Shown here piece by piece: positions 11,101-21,820 of a stretch of 64,000 nucleotides of DNA. This stretch comes from Paroedura picta (taxonomy: Eukaryota; Chordata; Lepidosauria; Squamata; Gekkonidae): assembly GCF_049243985.1 (NCBI RefSeq), contig NC_135375.1:22940490-23004489 (forward strand). The letters are read 5' to 3'. Below the pieces are notes generated by a model. That model was not told where the DNA came from, did no database searches, and was given only the letters and a program-made list of their open reading frames with translations. Each line of letters opens with the position of its first letter. Within the stretch, counting starts at the first letter, position 1. Position numbers and translations under genes: made by a program.

Positions 11101-14100
11101 GATAGGCTTGGGGTGTTCTAGGCACTGGATGTTGGGGTGAACCTTAGCATCTACTTGCAAATTAACAAATAAGAAAGACACCAAGGTGAAGCTCCATTCA
11201 CAATGGTACCCATTATGATAGATGCTGGGACTTACAATAGGCCCTTACCTCCAGAAATCTGCATGAATCAACTGCATGTTCCAGAGGTTATATTGGAGGG
11301 GAATTGATGGGAATATCATTCCAGTAAGCTGCAGCGTTGAGGGAGAGGGATATTTGTTATCTAGACCCAGTGTCTGACTTGGGTTTGGAAGTGAAAGTCT
11401 TGGGTCTCGTTAGTACTTAGGTGGAAGACCTCCTTGGAATCCTGCCTGTGCAACCTAAAGATAAGTGGTGGGGAAAAGCATGATATACATTAAGTAAAAT
11501 AAACTGAGGCTCCATCCATTCTGAGAGCCAGTTTGATGTAGTGGTTAGGAGTGCAGACTTCTAATCTGGCATATCGGGTTCAATTCTGCATGCAGCCACA
11601 TGCAGTGGGTGACCTTGGGCTCTCCACAACACTGATAAAGCTGTTCTGACCGAGCAGTGATGTCAGGGCTCTCTCAGCTTCACCCACCTCACAGGGTGTC
11701 TGTTGTGGGGAGAGGAAAGGGAAGGCGACTGTAAGCCACTTTGAGCCTCCTTCGGGTAGAGAAAAGCGCAATATAAAAACTTACTCTTCTTCTTCTTCTT
11801 TATGAAAGACAGCACGGGTGGAAGCTGTCCTTGAAGTCTGTGGTCTTGGACTATATAGGACATAGGTAATCAACAAAGATCTCTTTGTTGACATTGGGGA
11901 GACATGCTAATACTAACTGACCCTAGCCATTTTCTGACCCAGACACTGCTTCTGGACCATGTTTAAGTCTCCTCCCAGCCAGCAGTGCACATTTCAGTAA
12001 CCTAATCTGGAGATGATTCCTTCAAGAAGGGCCACAGCTGGAACAACATCCAAAGCTGAAAAGGTCGCTGTGTTCTGGGTGGAGCCTTTGCTTGCTCTCC
12101 TGGTTCCCTGATCAGCACTCAAACCAGCCATCCCTGTAGCATCTGGACTGAGCTTCTTTATTGACTTCCATCGAGCTCATGGCTCCATCTGCCAGCTCAG
12201 GACTTCCGCCGCCTCACTTCACCCAGGTGCACAGGAGAGAGAATGTTGTGTGCCGTTGGCGTGGCTCTCCAACCTTCAGCAAGGAAATCTGTGAAAGAGA
12301 CAGATAGCAAAATATGATGATTATCCATGCAAAACATAAGAGGCACAGTCTGTGCCTTTGAGGTTTCATGGAGGCTTTTGCTTTCAAACAGGTGTCAGTA
12401 ACATGGCGTTTCGTCACTTAATTGAGTTCACCTACACTGCCAAGCTAATGGTCCAAGGGGAAGAAGAAGCAAATGATGTCTGGAAGGCAGCTGAATACCT
12501 TCAGATGTTAGAAGCCATTAAAGCCCTCGAAATCAGGTGAGTGAGGAGGCCTTTTTGGGTGCTGTTTCCTAGGAGGTCATTTAGGAACCATCCATGACCG
12601 TCTGCGGAGGCCCCTTTGGTCTTCCAGCATGTGACCTCACTTTGCTGTTGTGAGGACAATGGCGCATATCCAAACCTAGAATGGAAAAAGTCACTCTTGT
12701 CTAAGGAGCCTTCCTCCAACCTATGTGGTGGTTCCATTTGTTTAGTGGACTGTTCTGATAATATGCCAACTGAGCTCATAGAATCATAGAATAATAGAGC
12801 TGGAAGGGGCCTCATGGGTCATCTAGTCCAACTCCCCGCACCGTGCAGGACACTCACAACCCTATCGCTCATCCACTGTAACCTGCCACCCCCTTAAGCC
12901 TTCACAGAATCAGCCTCTCCGTCAGATGGCTATCTAGCCTCTGTTTAAAAATCTCTGATGGAGAACCCACCACCTCCCGAGGAAGTCTGTTCCACTGAGA
13001 AACCGCTCTAACTGTCAGGAACTTCTTCCGGATGTTTAGACGGAATTAATTTCATCCCATTGGTTCTGGTCTGTCCTTCTGGGGCAAGAGAGAACAATTC
13101 TGCTCCATCCTCCATATGGCACCCTTTAAATACTTGAAGATGGTTATCAGATTCCCTCTTATTTGTCTCCTCTGCAAACTAAACAGACCAAGCTCCCCTA
13201 ACCTTTCTTCATACGTCTTGGTCTCCAAACCCCTCACCATCTTTGTTGTCCTCCTCTGGACAAGCTCCAGTTTGTCTACATCCCTCTTCAACTGGGGTGC
13301 CCAAAACTGGACACAGTAGTCCAAGTGAGGCCAAACCAGAGCAGAATGAAGCGGTACCATCACCTCCCATGATCTGGACATAATATTCCGTTTGATACAG
13401 CCCAAAATCCCATTTGCCTTTTTACCCACCGTCACACTGCTGACTCATATTTAAACTATTTCAGCAAAATAACCATGCCCTTTGTGTTCGCATATGGCAC
13501 AGCGGCAAAGTAGGAGTTTGCCACTGAATTATGCTCAAGTCAGTATTTACTCAGCATTGGGTATGTCTGTTGTATGGATACATGATCTGGGTCCTCCCCC
13601 CCTTCCCCGAGCTGTAACCATGCTCTTGTTTCTCTCTAATCACTAAAATTATATTTAACTGGGCCTCTTGTTTAACACAATGGGTTAGACCCAGCCACCT
13701 TTTTTGTGCAGTCTTGGCCAGTTCTCCATCTTACCAGAACCCCTGTCCTGTGCTGTTTATGCCCATACAGATGTCAAGATCCCCAGCATGACCTTTTCCT
13801 TTCCTTTTCTTTTTTTTTTTGTCAGTGCCTCTTCCCTTTTCCACCAGCACGAAAGCTGGATGGAGTCAACCCATAAGCTGAATGCCGTTGTTTTCCTGCA
13901 GCTCTTTGTTTTTGTATTTTTTTAAAAAATGTATTCTGCACAACTTTCTAGGAACAAGGAAAATTCATTGCCCCTTGAATCCAATCAGGCACAAGACCCC
14001 AGCAAAGCTAAAAAGAGGAAGATAGCGGAGACCTCCAACGTGATCACAGAAACGCTGCCCTGCGCAGAGTCAGAGCCGGTGGAGATCGAGGTGGAGATTG

Positions 14101-17100
14101 CGGAAGGGGCTATCGATGTGGAAGAAAACAACATCGAGGCGCACGAGGAGGCTGCGTCCGCCGAACAATCCATTAAGTACATACAGACCACGGGTACGTC
14201 CGATGAGTCGGCGTTGGCCCTCCTGGCGGATATCACCAGTAAGTTCCGCCACGGGGAGCGGAAGAGCCAGATCCAGGAGGAATGCGACAACGGGTCTGAC
14301 CCGATGGGCAAACAGGTGGAAGGCATTGAGATCATGGAGCTCCAGCTGTCTCACGTCAACAACCTGTTCCACTGTGAAAAGTGCAACCGCTCCTTCAAGC
14401 TGTTCTACCACTTCAAGGAGCACATGAAAACGCACTCCACCGAGAGCTACAAGTGCGACCTATGCAACAAACGGTACCTCCGCGAAAGTGCATTGAAGCA
14501 GCACCTTACCTGTTACCACCTTGACGAAGGTGGCGCCAACAAGAAACCGAGGCCGGGCAAAAAAATCCACGTCTGCCAGTACTGTGACAAACAATTTGAC
14601 CACTTTGGCCATTTTAAAGAGCATCTGCGGAAACACACAGGTGACTGCAGCTTTCTTTCTTTGCCCGCTTGGTTACGGACCAGCTGTTTGGTGCTATCCC
14701 TTTCCCCCACTGAAATTGTAGTAATATTTTGCCTGCGTCTCAAGCACATCCTCAAGGAGAAGAATGGTAGCAAAGTTGGATCATCTTCATAGCGCTAAAA
14801 ACCTATTGGCACAGGAAGTAATCCTGAAGGCGGGCCTGCATAATTGTGTGGTGATCTCTCATGGGCTCAGTAAACGTCCTGATTTTGTTGCATGCCCTGC
14901 TGTCAGATACTCGCTTGGCCATGGAGGGCACCTTACTGGGGGGGGGAGGTTCTGCTTACCTTGGCACATTGCATGTCTTGCAAATGTAGCTGAAGGGCTT
15001 GCATGTAACACTTACTGGCTTCATTGGGACCAGGCACCATCCCAAGAGACAGAACTTGCACACATTCCTTTTAAGGAAGTGAAACCTGAGCTGTGGCAGA
15101 TTCTGGCCCTTAATCCCTCAAGGAAGTTGTGGCTTCAGGTTGTTTTTAATGGCGTTGGCTTGGTTTCGTTTTTCATGGATGTGGTTTTCGATGGTTTTGT
15201 TTTAGCGGCAAGCTGCCTTGAACTGACCTTCAGAGAGGTGGCATGTACATCTGCCAAATAAAATAAATAGGTATGTTAGGAAGTTCTGGAGTTGCCTAGA
15301 AGCTGACTCTGAAGCGGCATGATCTTGTGACTGCTTTGCTGTCTCAAGATGATTGTCGTGTTCTGGCAAGACTTTACAAGTGAGCATGGGCCGGGAAGTC
15401 TAAAGGCACAAGCTTAATATCATACCGTCCATGAGAGGCAGCGTGGTGATGTGGTTAAGAGCAGTGGGCTTCAATCTGGAGAACTGGATTTGATTCCCCA
15501 CTCCTCCACATGCAGCCAGCTGGGTGACTTTGGGCCAGTCATAATTCTCTGAGTTTTCTCAGCGTCACCTACCGCAGAGGTCGTGGGGAGAGGAAGGGAA
15601 GGAGGTTGTAAGCTGCTTTGAGACTCCTTGAGGCAAAGAAAAGTGGGATGTCAAAACCAATTCATCTTGTAAGGTAGGAAGGTTAAGTGGCTGAATCATT
15701 GTAAGTGATGACATGAGGACATAAGATCTGCTTTGCTGGATCAACTGAATGCTCAGGCATTCTGACGTTCGTTACCATCAATATAGGAGTAAAAGGTAAA
15801 GGTATCTCCTGTGCAAGCACTGAGTTATGTCTGACCCTTGGGGTGACGCCCTCTAGCGTTTTCTTGGCAGACTCAATACAGGGTGGTTTGCCATTCCCTT
15901 CCCCAGTCATTACCATTTTACCCCCCAGCAAGCTGGGTACTCATTTTACCGACCTCGGAAGGATGGAAGGCCGAGTCAACCCTGAGCCGGCTGCTGGGAT
16001 CGAACTCCCATCCTCATGGGCAGAGCTTCAGACTGCATGTTGGCTGCCTTACCACCATGCGCCACAAGAGGCTCATAATATAGGAGTGTGTAGCTTCTAA
16101 GAAGAACACACAAGTGTGCTGGATTATTTGGAGGTGCTTGTGCTATGTTTTGTGCTAGATAGGTTGGCAGTCTATTTTAAATTCTATTTTATATCTTCTA
16201 TAAGATAGAATATACAGTATGCAACTGAGAGGCATTTCAGCAGCACTGCTGGAGAATTTGGGATATAGACAGTGGATGAACAGGAATTCTCACATGTGCA
16301 CGCACGCACATGAGTCACACACATTGTGTAAGGCGCCTTAGTGGTTTCACAGGGGTTACAAGGCATGTACAATCAATGTGGGGGTGGAATACAACATACC
16401 AAATGCAACCTGCCAGTGGCCAAATGCAACCTAGCAGTGACTGTATGAAAGGAGTGATTAAAGTGAAACATAACCAATGTATACCTTCTGCCTTAAAGTA
16501 GTACATGTTACCAATCCTGTGTTTTCTTTGCAAGGCAGATATGGGGCATGACATTTGCAGGGGAGAATCGGCAGGGAAAACAGACCCTTTTCTTCTGCCG
16601 TTGCCCCCAGCAGCTGTGTCTTTTCCTGCCCCCAACCCCCAGGTGTGTTTAATTTTTTCCCCTCTATGTCTGAGCTTGAAAACGGCAAGTAGGCCTGGAG
16701 GAAGGGGGAACAGCTCAGAGGATGGATTTTGGGGGCGGGTGGCAAACTGGTAAGAATTTAAGTGCCTCAGTAAATGGGGTTTAAGAGCATAAGAGCCCTT
16801 CTGGATCTGACCAGTGGTCAGGGGTGGCCAAATTGTGGCTCTCCAGAGGTCCATGGACTACAATTACCAGGAGCCTCTGCCAGCCCCTGTTCATGGTAAT
16901 TGCAGGCCATGAACCTCTGGAGAGCTAGCGTTCGGCCACCTCTGATCTACTCCAAGCTTCCTTTAGGATGCTTAGGGCTGCTTTAGGATGCTTTGGTCTG
17001 ATCCTGCGTTGAGCAGGGGGTTGGACTAGATGGCCTGTATGGCCCCTTCCAACTCTATGATTCCTGTTTGACCCAGCTGCCCTGGAGAGCCAACAAAAAG

Positions 17101-20100
17101 GGCACAAAGAACAAGACCTGCCCCTGATGTCGCCTCCTATCGCTGATATTCCAAGGTTTGCTGCCAGTAATTGTGGAGGCTTTTTGGTCACCCCATGACT
17201 GGTAGCCATTGACGGGCCTGTCCTCCAAGCATCCGTCTGTTCTCCTTTCAAAGGCTCAAGAATACACATTTGCTGTAATGAGTGTAGTTCCATGCGAATA
17301 TTGCACTCCCGTGTAGCCTTACCTGAGAGTCGGCTCCATTGAACATAGTGGGATTTACGTTTCTTCTTCCATTGCAGGCCTGCATGAGATCAAATGGGAA
17401 TACTGCCCTGCTTGTGAAATTTGCAAATCCAGCAGTAAAACAAAACAAACAGATGGCCACTCAGTGGTAGGATAGTCAAACCAAAAGAACAAAACACCGA
17501 GTTGAAGCTCCCAGTCAAGCTGTGCCCAGTGTCACTGTTTATTCACAACAAAGGCTGAAAACCACACCAGTTAAATTGGCTTTTCAGCTCACTTCCTCAG
17601 CAGCCAAGATCTGTACTAGGTTATATGTCCTACTTTCAAAGGTAATACCAAATGCCATTAATTTGCTTGTTGAGTATATTTCACATAGGGAGTATGGCAT
17701 TCATTCAATACAGAAATTGGCTGCTGAGGAAGTGAACCGAAAAGCCAATTCAACCAGTGTGGTTTTCAGCCGCTGTTTTGAATAAACAGTTGATTTGACC
17801 ACCGCTTGTTTGGGAGCTTCAACACAACGGTTTGTTCGTTCGGTGTGTAATTTGCAAGGCAGAATGCAGAGTCTGATTGACCACTAGCCCAGCCTTCCAC
17901 GGTAGTCCTTGGGGTTTAAACTTCTGAATCCTGCAGTTCTGCACCATCTGGATTATGCCGTTTGCACAGAGGGGGAGGGGGGCGATGAGACCGGCTTGTC
18001 AGGTCAGGAATGGTGGGGAGATGATTTGCCTTTTCAAAACGTTGCCTGTGTTTGCCTCGATAGGTGAAAAGCCATTTGAGTGTCCAAACTGCCACGAACG
18101 TTTTGCCCGGAACAGCACACTCAAATGTCACTTGACAGCGTGCCAGTCCGGTGCCGGTGCTAAAAAGGGGCGGAAAAAGCTTTACGAATGTCAGGTATGT
18201 CATCAAGATACCGGCTCCAGCAGGGCTGGGGCCTTTTACTTGAAAAAGAGGGCCTGAGGATGGAATTCAGGGGCACTGATGAGATGGGAGGAGGGGATGG
18301 TGATTCCCATTAGCCGTAGGGGCAGGAAGGAGGAATTGGTACCCCTGCATAGAAATTGAATCATTTCAGCTCTTGTTTAGTTCCCATTGTAACTGTACGC
18401 TGGTCTGAAATGCAACCTTGTATAAACTGCGCCGGGACATCTAAGAGGGCGGGCTGATGGTCGCCAAATGCTTTAGGAACAAGTTGCCACAGCAACTCCA
18501 TAACATAAAAGCTTGTCCCTGGAGCACGTCTGCCACACAGACTCTTGCAGGAGCGACTCTTTGGAGTTCGTAGCAGCAGTGTCTTTGACATAACTGTGCT
18601 GGGACTAGAGCTGGCCTATTTAAAATGTTATTGCTTCATCTGAGTCCTCCAGAAATTCATCCTGGTTCCTAAACTGTCTTGCTGTGAGAAATCTACACCA
18701 TTAGATGATCAGCTCTTAGCAATATCCTCCACACACATACCCCGGTATTGTTCACACTCTGTTCTGGACAATTTGTGCTCCTGGGCGCTTAGTCCCTGGA
18801 ACCATGTTTTGCTTGTTTGTTTTCTTTAGCTATTTCAGAAAACTGTTTTCCAAGATGTAAAACCCAGCATATTTACTTGTGTTCTTACAACTTCTAACAG
18901 AGTATTATGACTCTTATATTTTAACTAGGGGCCAAGCCCATTGCATTCAGGAATACAATGGGCACTAGATTGGGGGTGGAAGAACTCTGCAGATGGCCTC
19001 TCCCTCCCCCCAGGCCCTGGAAAGGCTGCAGGCTGGAGGCCCCCGGGAAGAGAACTCACCAGCAGGGGCAGCTCTCATGCAGCAGAGATCTGCAATCTCA
19101 GAGGGAAGTAGAAGGAGGAGGGAGTGGTCAAGGTTGGGGGAGAAGGCGATTGGATGGCTGCTGGATAGACAGGCAAGCCGGTTGGAGGAGGAGGCACTCA
19201 GGGGTGGGACAGCGGCCTTGAGCCGGTGTTAAGTACACTTAAGCCTGAGACACGCTCCTCCTCCAAGGCCTTACAAGAAATATATTGTATGGAACAGATA
19301 AAAATGAAACAGTGCTGTTTCAAAAATGTACCAGTACTGATAAACTTGCCTCTCTGTCTGGCGGAAGGAAGAACTGCAAACAGGAGGAAGGACCTTTTTG
19401 TTTTGTTTAGCGTTACGTCTTGGGGGCAGTCTGAGACCCGCATTTCCCACTGTAGCTTCTAAGCAGTGACTGGGATCCTGTGTAGAATCTCTGCAGGCCT
19501 TGCAGGGAGGGGAGAGGTATTCACTGACTGCTTTCCTGAGGCAGAGCCCCATGCCCCCTGAATGTTGTGCCTGGGAGTCAGGGACCCCCCCCCCCAGGAA
19601 TAGCAGGAGGGGATTGTCCCCATGCATGGACATTCTAGGTGAGCACCAAGACATTTATTTTGGGATGTGAGCTTTTTTGAGCCGCTGCTCGCTCCTTCAG
19701 AAAGCTGCTACCCCACCACCACTTTTGTTTAGTGCTCATCTAGATCAGTCAGGACATGAAAACTGAACTTTGGTTAACCTTCCTAAAAGCAGCCTTGCGT
19801 TGTCCTTTTCAGGTCTGCAACAGTGTCTTTAACAGCTGGGACCAATTTAAAGACCACTTGGTAATACACACAGGCGACAAGCCCAACCACTGTACCATAT
19901 GCGACGTCTGGTTCATGCAAGGCAGCGAGCTGAGGAGGCACCTGCAGGATATCCACCACATTTCAGAACGGATCGTGACCGAAGACATCCTCCCAGTGGA
20001 CAGCGATCCAGTGGCCTCGATGACCATCATTGAGCAGGTGGAGCAAGTCCACGTTCTGCCGCTCATTCAGGTCCAGGTGGATCCAACGCAGGTGACAGTC

Positions 20101-20472
20101 GAGCAGGTGCACCCGGACTTGATACAGAACAATCAAGTGAAGACCGAGCAGATAGCCGAGCTGCAAGAACAGGTGGAGATAAGCTACCTGGAGGTGGAGC
20201 ACATCCAGGCTGAGCCAGGGACCGAAGTGCACATGGAGGAGCTGGACGTCGAGCACGTCAATCAGTTGCAAATGGAGGAGGTCCAGGCGCAGCTCATACA
20301 AGAAGCGGATCTCGGGCCAGTAGAATCGGAACACGTGGATCAAGGGGGGCTAGAAGGGAGCTCGCCTGTGCAGGTGGACGAGGTGGTGGCATTGGCAGCT
20401 GATCATGGAGAATCTGAGGATTTAAAATCTCAGCCCATAGTGGACATACAGGAGGAAAAGGTGGAAACATGA
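8054..20472 (+). CDS. ZNF131: ZNF131, BTB/POZ zinc finger transcription factor (six coding exons)
   Basis: Coding exons 8054-8177, 10436-10537, 12392-12536, 13952-14640, 18064-18194 and 19813-20472 join in phase to 616 codons plus stop, close to the human length of about 623. The N-terminal BTB/POZ domain (about residues 24-124; motifs [34 protein letters not shown]) mediates dimer and partner binding. A basic KKRK at 144-147 fits a nuclear localisation signal, as does KKPRPGKK at 321-328. Six zinc fingers lie at about 263-285, 290-313, 330-352, 358-380 (C2HC, its last ligand being Cys), 394-416 and 422-445. An acidic, Val/Glu/Gln-rich tail follows (446-616). The family acts in the nucleus as a DNA-binding regulator and has been linked to Kaiso and to oestrogen receptor signalling. 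The start is the first ATG of the exon, in good context (GCCATGG). Introns are all GT-AG. No break is seen. Confidence 0.96.
8311..8398. mobile_element. Palindromic hAT-type MITE (CAGGGGTAG family), short copy
   Basis: CACGGGTAGTCAACCTGTGG...CCACAGGTTGACTACCCCTA with the centre deleted. It is flanked by 8-bp GTCTAAGG (8303-8310) and GTCTAAGC (8399-8406), 7 of 8 matching, as expected for a hAT insertion. It lies in ZNF131 intron 2. Confidence 0.8.
8874..9163 (+). mobile_element. tRNA-derived SINE, full length
   Basis: Starts AGAGCCAGTTTGGTGTAGTGG, has box B-like GGGTTCGATTC, body GGTGACCTTGGGCTCACCAT, GGTGTCTGTTGTGGGGAGAG, GTAAGCCGCTTTGAGCC, and ends GGCATATAAGAACCAACTTC followed by (CTT)n. 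One of the best preserved members here. Confidence 0.9.
9763..9876. mobile_element. Palindromic hAT-type MITE, related family (GGCCAAA variant)
   Basis: CAGGGCTGGCCAAAGGATGG...CCATCTGGCCGCCCCTG arms surround ATGTTCATGGACTACAG and its inverted partner. Flanking GTGTGGGG and GTTTAGGG (6 of 8) may be the target duplication. Confidence 0.65.
10436..10537 (+). CDS. ZNF131: ZNF131 exon 3 (residues 42-75)
   Basis: Acceptor CCCCTCTGCAG|GT preceded by a long T tract, donor GAAG|GTAATT. It encodes [28 protein letters not shown], the middle of the BTB domain. Phase 1 at both ends. Confidence 0.95.
10538..11345 (+). other. ZNF131: ZNF131 intron 3, no feature recognised
   Basis: Purine-rich stretch (10805-11110) gives long minus-strand proline/serine frames, which are compositional shadows. 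No repeat family identified. Confidence 0.4.
11346..11495 (+). mobile_element. Degraded 5S rRNA-derived SINE
   Basis: TCTCGTTAGTACTTAGGTGGAAGACC is a diverged form of the 5S internal segment TTAGTACTTGGATGGGAGACC, followed by CTCCTTGGAATCC. Very weak elsewhere. Confidence 0.45.
11522..11803 (+). mobile_element. tRNA-derived SINE
   Basis: GAGAGCCAGTTTGATGTAGTGG head, GGGTTCAATTC box B, body as in the 8.9-kb copy, GCAATATAAAAACTTAC and (CTT)n end. Confidence 0.88.
12392..12536 (+). CDS. ZNF131: ZNF131 exon 4 (residues 76-124 in part)
   Basis: Acceptor CTTTCAAACAG|GTGTC, donor AAATCAG|GTGAGT. It encodes [24 protein letters not shown] and two bases of Arg124, completing the BTB fold. Phase 1 to phase 2. 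Confidence 0.95.
12775..13450 (-). mobile_element. CR1 LINE, 3' end of ORF2 and 3' UTR
   Basis: The minus strand encodes the CR1 ORF2 C-terminus ([20 protein letters not shown], then a [20 protein letters not shown] motif, [20 protein letters not shown]). It ends in the CR1 3' UTR, whose plus-strand form is CTGGAAGGGGCC..ATCTAGTCCAACTCC, with the octamer-repeat terminus ATAGAATCATAGAATAATAG at 12778-12797. 5'-truncated as usual. It carries early stop codons after the RT remnant and is not active. Confidence 0.92.
13952..14640 (+). CDS. ZNF131: ZNF131 exon 5 (residues 124-354 in part; zinc fingers 1-3)
   Basis: Acceptor CAACTTTCTAG|GAACAAG, donor ACACACAG|GTGACT. It encodes the linker with KKRK, an acidic region ([15 protein letters not shown]) and fingers FHCEKC.., YKCDLC.., HVCQYC... 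GC content and CpG use are higher than in the flanking introns. The open frame reads through the donor for 50 codons without further zinc finger sequence. Confidence 0.96.
14641..15431 (+). other. ZNF131: ZNF131 intron 5, 5' part
   Basis: Open frame 14764-15261 has no recognised domain. GGCAAGCTGCCTTGAACTGACC near 15206 and the AATAAAATAAATAG end at about 15257-15270 resemble an L2-type tail. Otherwise nothing recognised. Confidence 0.4.
15432..15672 (+). mobile_element. tRNA-derived SINE
   Basis: GAGAGGCAGCGTGGTGATGTGG head, GGATTTGATTCCCC box B, GTGACTTTGGGCCAGTCATA, GTAAGCTGCTTTGAGAC, GTGGGATGTCAAAACCAATTC end. Diverged. Confidence 0.85.
15791..16074 (-). mobile_element. Sauria SINE with 11-bp target duplication
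   Basis: On the minus strand the head is GAGCCTCTTGTGGCGCATGG with box A-like and box B-like GGGAGTTCGATCC segments. The body covers GGTTGACTCGGCC to GTCAGACATAACTC and the tail is an ACCTTTACCTTTT repeat. Perfect direct repeat AATATAGGAGT flanks it at 15780-15790 and 16077-16087. This copy looks like the source of the duplicated block at 29.9 kb. Confidence 0.93.
16075..16432. repeat. Source flank of a duplicated block (partner at 30139-30493)
   Basis: Sequence from AATATAGGAGTGTGTAGC through GGCATTTCAGCAGCACTGCT, a CA/CG-rich CACGCACATGAGTC segment and GGGGTTACAAGGCATGTA to CCAGTGGC is almost identical to 30139-30493. It is not SINE sequence and I do not recognise it as a LINE. Confidence 0.85.
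16819..16944. mobile_element. Palindromic hAT-type MITE (GGCCAAA variant)
   Basis: CAGGGGTGGCCAAATTGTGG...GAGAGCTAGCGTTCGGCCACCTCTG, with GGTCCATGGACTACAATTAC and its inverted partner near the middle. Diverged arms. Lies next to a CR1 end. Confidence 0.7.
16957..17067 (+). mobile_element. CR1 LINE 3' end
   Basis: GGATGCTTTGGTCTGATCCT, GGTTGGACTAGATGGCC, CCCCTTCCAACTCTATGATTC: CR1 3' UTR with the octamer terminus, plus orientation. Confidence 0.75.
17479..17844. mobile_element. Long-terminal-inverted-repeat DNA transposon (MITE), 366 bp
   Basis: Arms of about 120 bp are inverted copies. Left ACCAAAAGAACAAAACACCG, GTTGAAGCTCCCA, CTGTTTATTCA, GGCTGAAAACCACAC, TTGGCTTTTC, CACTTCCTCAGCAGCCA all recur inverted on the right, ending CGGTTTGTTCGTTCGGT. 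The central 110 bp is unique. No transposase. Lies in ZNF131 intron 5. Confidence 0.8.
18064..18194 (+). CDS. ZNF131: ZNF131 exon 6 (residues 354-397; finger 4 and start of finger 5)
   Basis: Acceptor GCCTCGATAG|GTGAAAAGCC, donor GTCAG|GTATGT. It encodes [20 protein letters not shown], then KCHLTAC (a Cys in place of the last His), then a Lys/Gly-rich linker and YECQ. Phase 1 to phase 0, so finger 5 is split by the next intron. Confidence 0.95.
18195..18924 (+). other. ZNF131: ZNF131 intron 6, nothing recognised
   Basis: Unique-looking intron sequence without splice-site pairs or repeat signatures that I can name. Confidence 0.4.
18925..19210 (+). mobile_element. Unresolved DNA-transposon-like fragment
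   Basis: ACTAGGGGCCAAGCCCATTG...AATACAATGGGCACTAGA resembles, inverted, the block at about 34038-34081 (CCTAGCCCCCATTGCATTCC...GCAATGGGC...CTAGTT). The remainder is GC-rich purine sequence. Family not identified. Confidence 0.35.
19813..20472 (+). CDS. ZNF131: ZNF131 exon 7 (residues 398-616, stop 20470-20472)
   Basis: Acceptor CCTTTTCAG|GTCTGC. It finishes finger 5 ([19 protein letters not shown]) and finger 6 ([19 protein letters not shown]). The tail is rich in Val, Glu and Gln with repeated VEQV/VEHV/VEEV-type steps (for example [19 protein letters not shown]) and ends GGAAACATGA. The acidic tail suggests a transcription effector region. Confidence 0.96.
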   Translation, partial: VCNSVFNSWDQFKDHLVIHTGDKPNHCTICDVWFMQGSELRRHLQDIHHISERIVTEDILPVDSDPVASMTIIEQVEQVHVLPLIQVQVDPTQVTVEQVHPDLIQNNQVKTEQIAELQEQVEISYLEVEHIQAEPGTEVHMEELDVEHVNQLQMEEVQAQLIQEADLGPVESEHVDQGGLEGSSPVQVDEVVALAADHGESEDLKSQPIVDIQEEKVET

Positions 20473-21690
20473 GACAGTGTTGACTGTGTTTCTCGTGGTC
20501 TGAAACATGTCATACCAAATCATTGATTTTTTTTTTTTTGCTTTGTTGTTTTTCTCGTTTGACTTTTGCACCACCAGTGGGGAATGGCTGTCCCACACTG
20601 ATGTCCTTTGGGGACCGGACCGGTGGACCAAAGTTTAAGATATTTGGTTAAATTGCTCTTCTTGTACTTTCATTTTTTTTTTTTTTAAATCCCTCTTTCA
20701 TTAAAAAAAAAATACCATGGAACAAAGTCTATTCTAGACACGGACAGCTTTGTGTGAAGTTTAATTGTAGAGTTTTGTTAGACTGTACCATTAGGTTTTG
20801 CTGTTGTCTCTCTGACTTTTGGAGCAAGTTCTATTCCTCCTTGAAGAACACGAGTTTAGCGTTAACATTGTGTGATGTTTCAGCATTCGTATGGATTAAC
20901 TAAAGAGAGTTGCGTGATCTGGTTAGAAACGGTGATGGTTGTTTTCTATTTCCTCCCCTTTAATATTGTGCAGTTACTACAATCTTTCACTTTTTCTTTT
21001 TTTGTCTTCTTCAACGTAGCTGCTATCTTGGAAGCCTAGAATTTGGAACGTGCAGATATTTGAGGCTCAGAAAAGCAAAGCAAAAACACCCCCACAGACA
21101 CACAAAAACCCTGGTGCCTTTTCACAAGTCAGAAATTACTTCCACAAAGCTTTGGAGGTAATTACAAAGGCAATGTAGATATTGCTGTACAGCGCTTTTG
21201 TAACCCTGCTCACAATTGTCAGCTAACAGGGTTTTTTTTTTTTTTTACATTGAAATAAATGTAGACGGGAGAGAGGAAATGGATTTATCACTGACAGTTT
21301 TTCTTTGTGGGTGGGGGAGGGCCATTCATAATAGGAATAATTCTGCTGAATCTGTTGCAAGTTATGAGTTGGCCAAAAGATTGCACTGGCATCTTCAGAT
21401 TTTTATTTTTTGGGGAGGGGAAAGGTACATTTTATATTTAAAAGAAATGCAATTTTTTTAAAAAAAAATACAGTGTGTCTACACAATGCATCAGGCTACT
21501 GTTTTATTATTTAAACTTTTTTTTCAACCCTTTACAGGAAGATCTTGTGTCTGAAAGGGGGGGTAGGGGAGTGGGAAATCAATTTAAAAGCCATAGGTAT
21601 GAATGGTTTGAAACTGTGGATTTATAAGTAGGAGTGTAAATATTTGAATCAGTATTACTGAACAATAAAACAGTACCAACCACACATCAT
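20473..21690 (+). other. ZNF131: ZNF131 3' UTR
   Basis: AT-rich, T-tract-rich sequence without recognised repeats follows the stop. Candidate polyadenylation signals are AATAAA at 21254-21259 and 21664-21669, the latter the likely distal end. The cleavage point is estimated. Confidence 0.75.
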
Positions 21691-21820
21691 CAACTAATGC
21701 AGTGGTATTTGCTTCGTCAGGAATACGAATTCTTAGAACAGCTCATATTATGCTGCAAAACAAACAAATCGAGTTCTTACTGAGCATGTGATGTACAGGA
21801 GAGATGCGAGCCCAGTAGGA

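Noticed and set aside
13052-13435. Host protein on the minus strand with [15 protein letters not shown]
   Set aside because: This is the C-terminus of CR1 LINE ORF2, followed by the CR1 3' UTR and octamer end.
14641-14792. ZNF131 isoform reading through the exon 5 donor
   Set aside because: The open frame continues for 50 codons by chance. The added residues have no zinc finger features and the donor is strong. RNA evidence would be needed.
16458-16854. Minus-strand 179-codon open frame
   Set aside because: No family motif. It spans a MITE edge and unique intron, and codon pattern is unremarkable.
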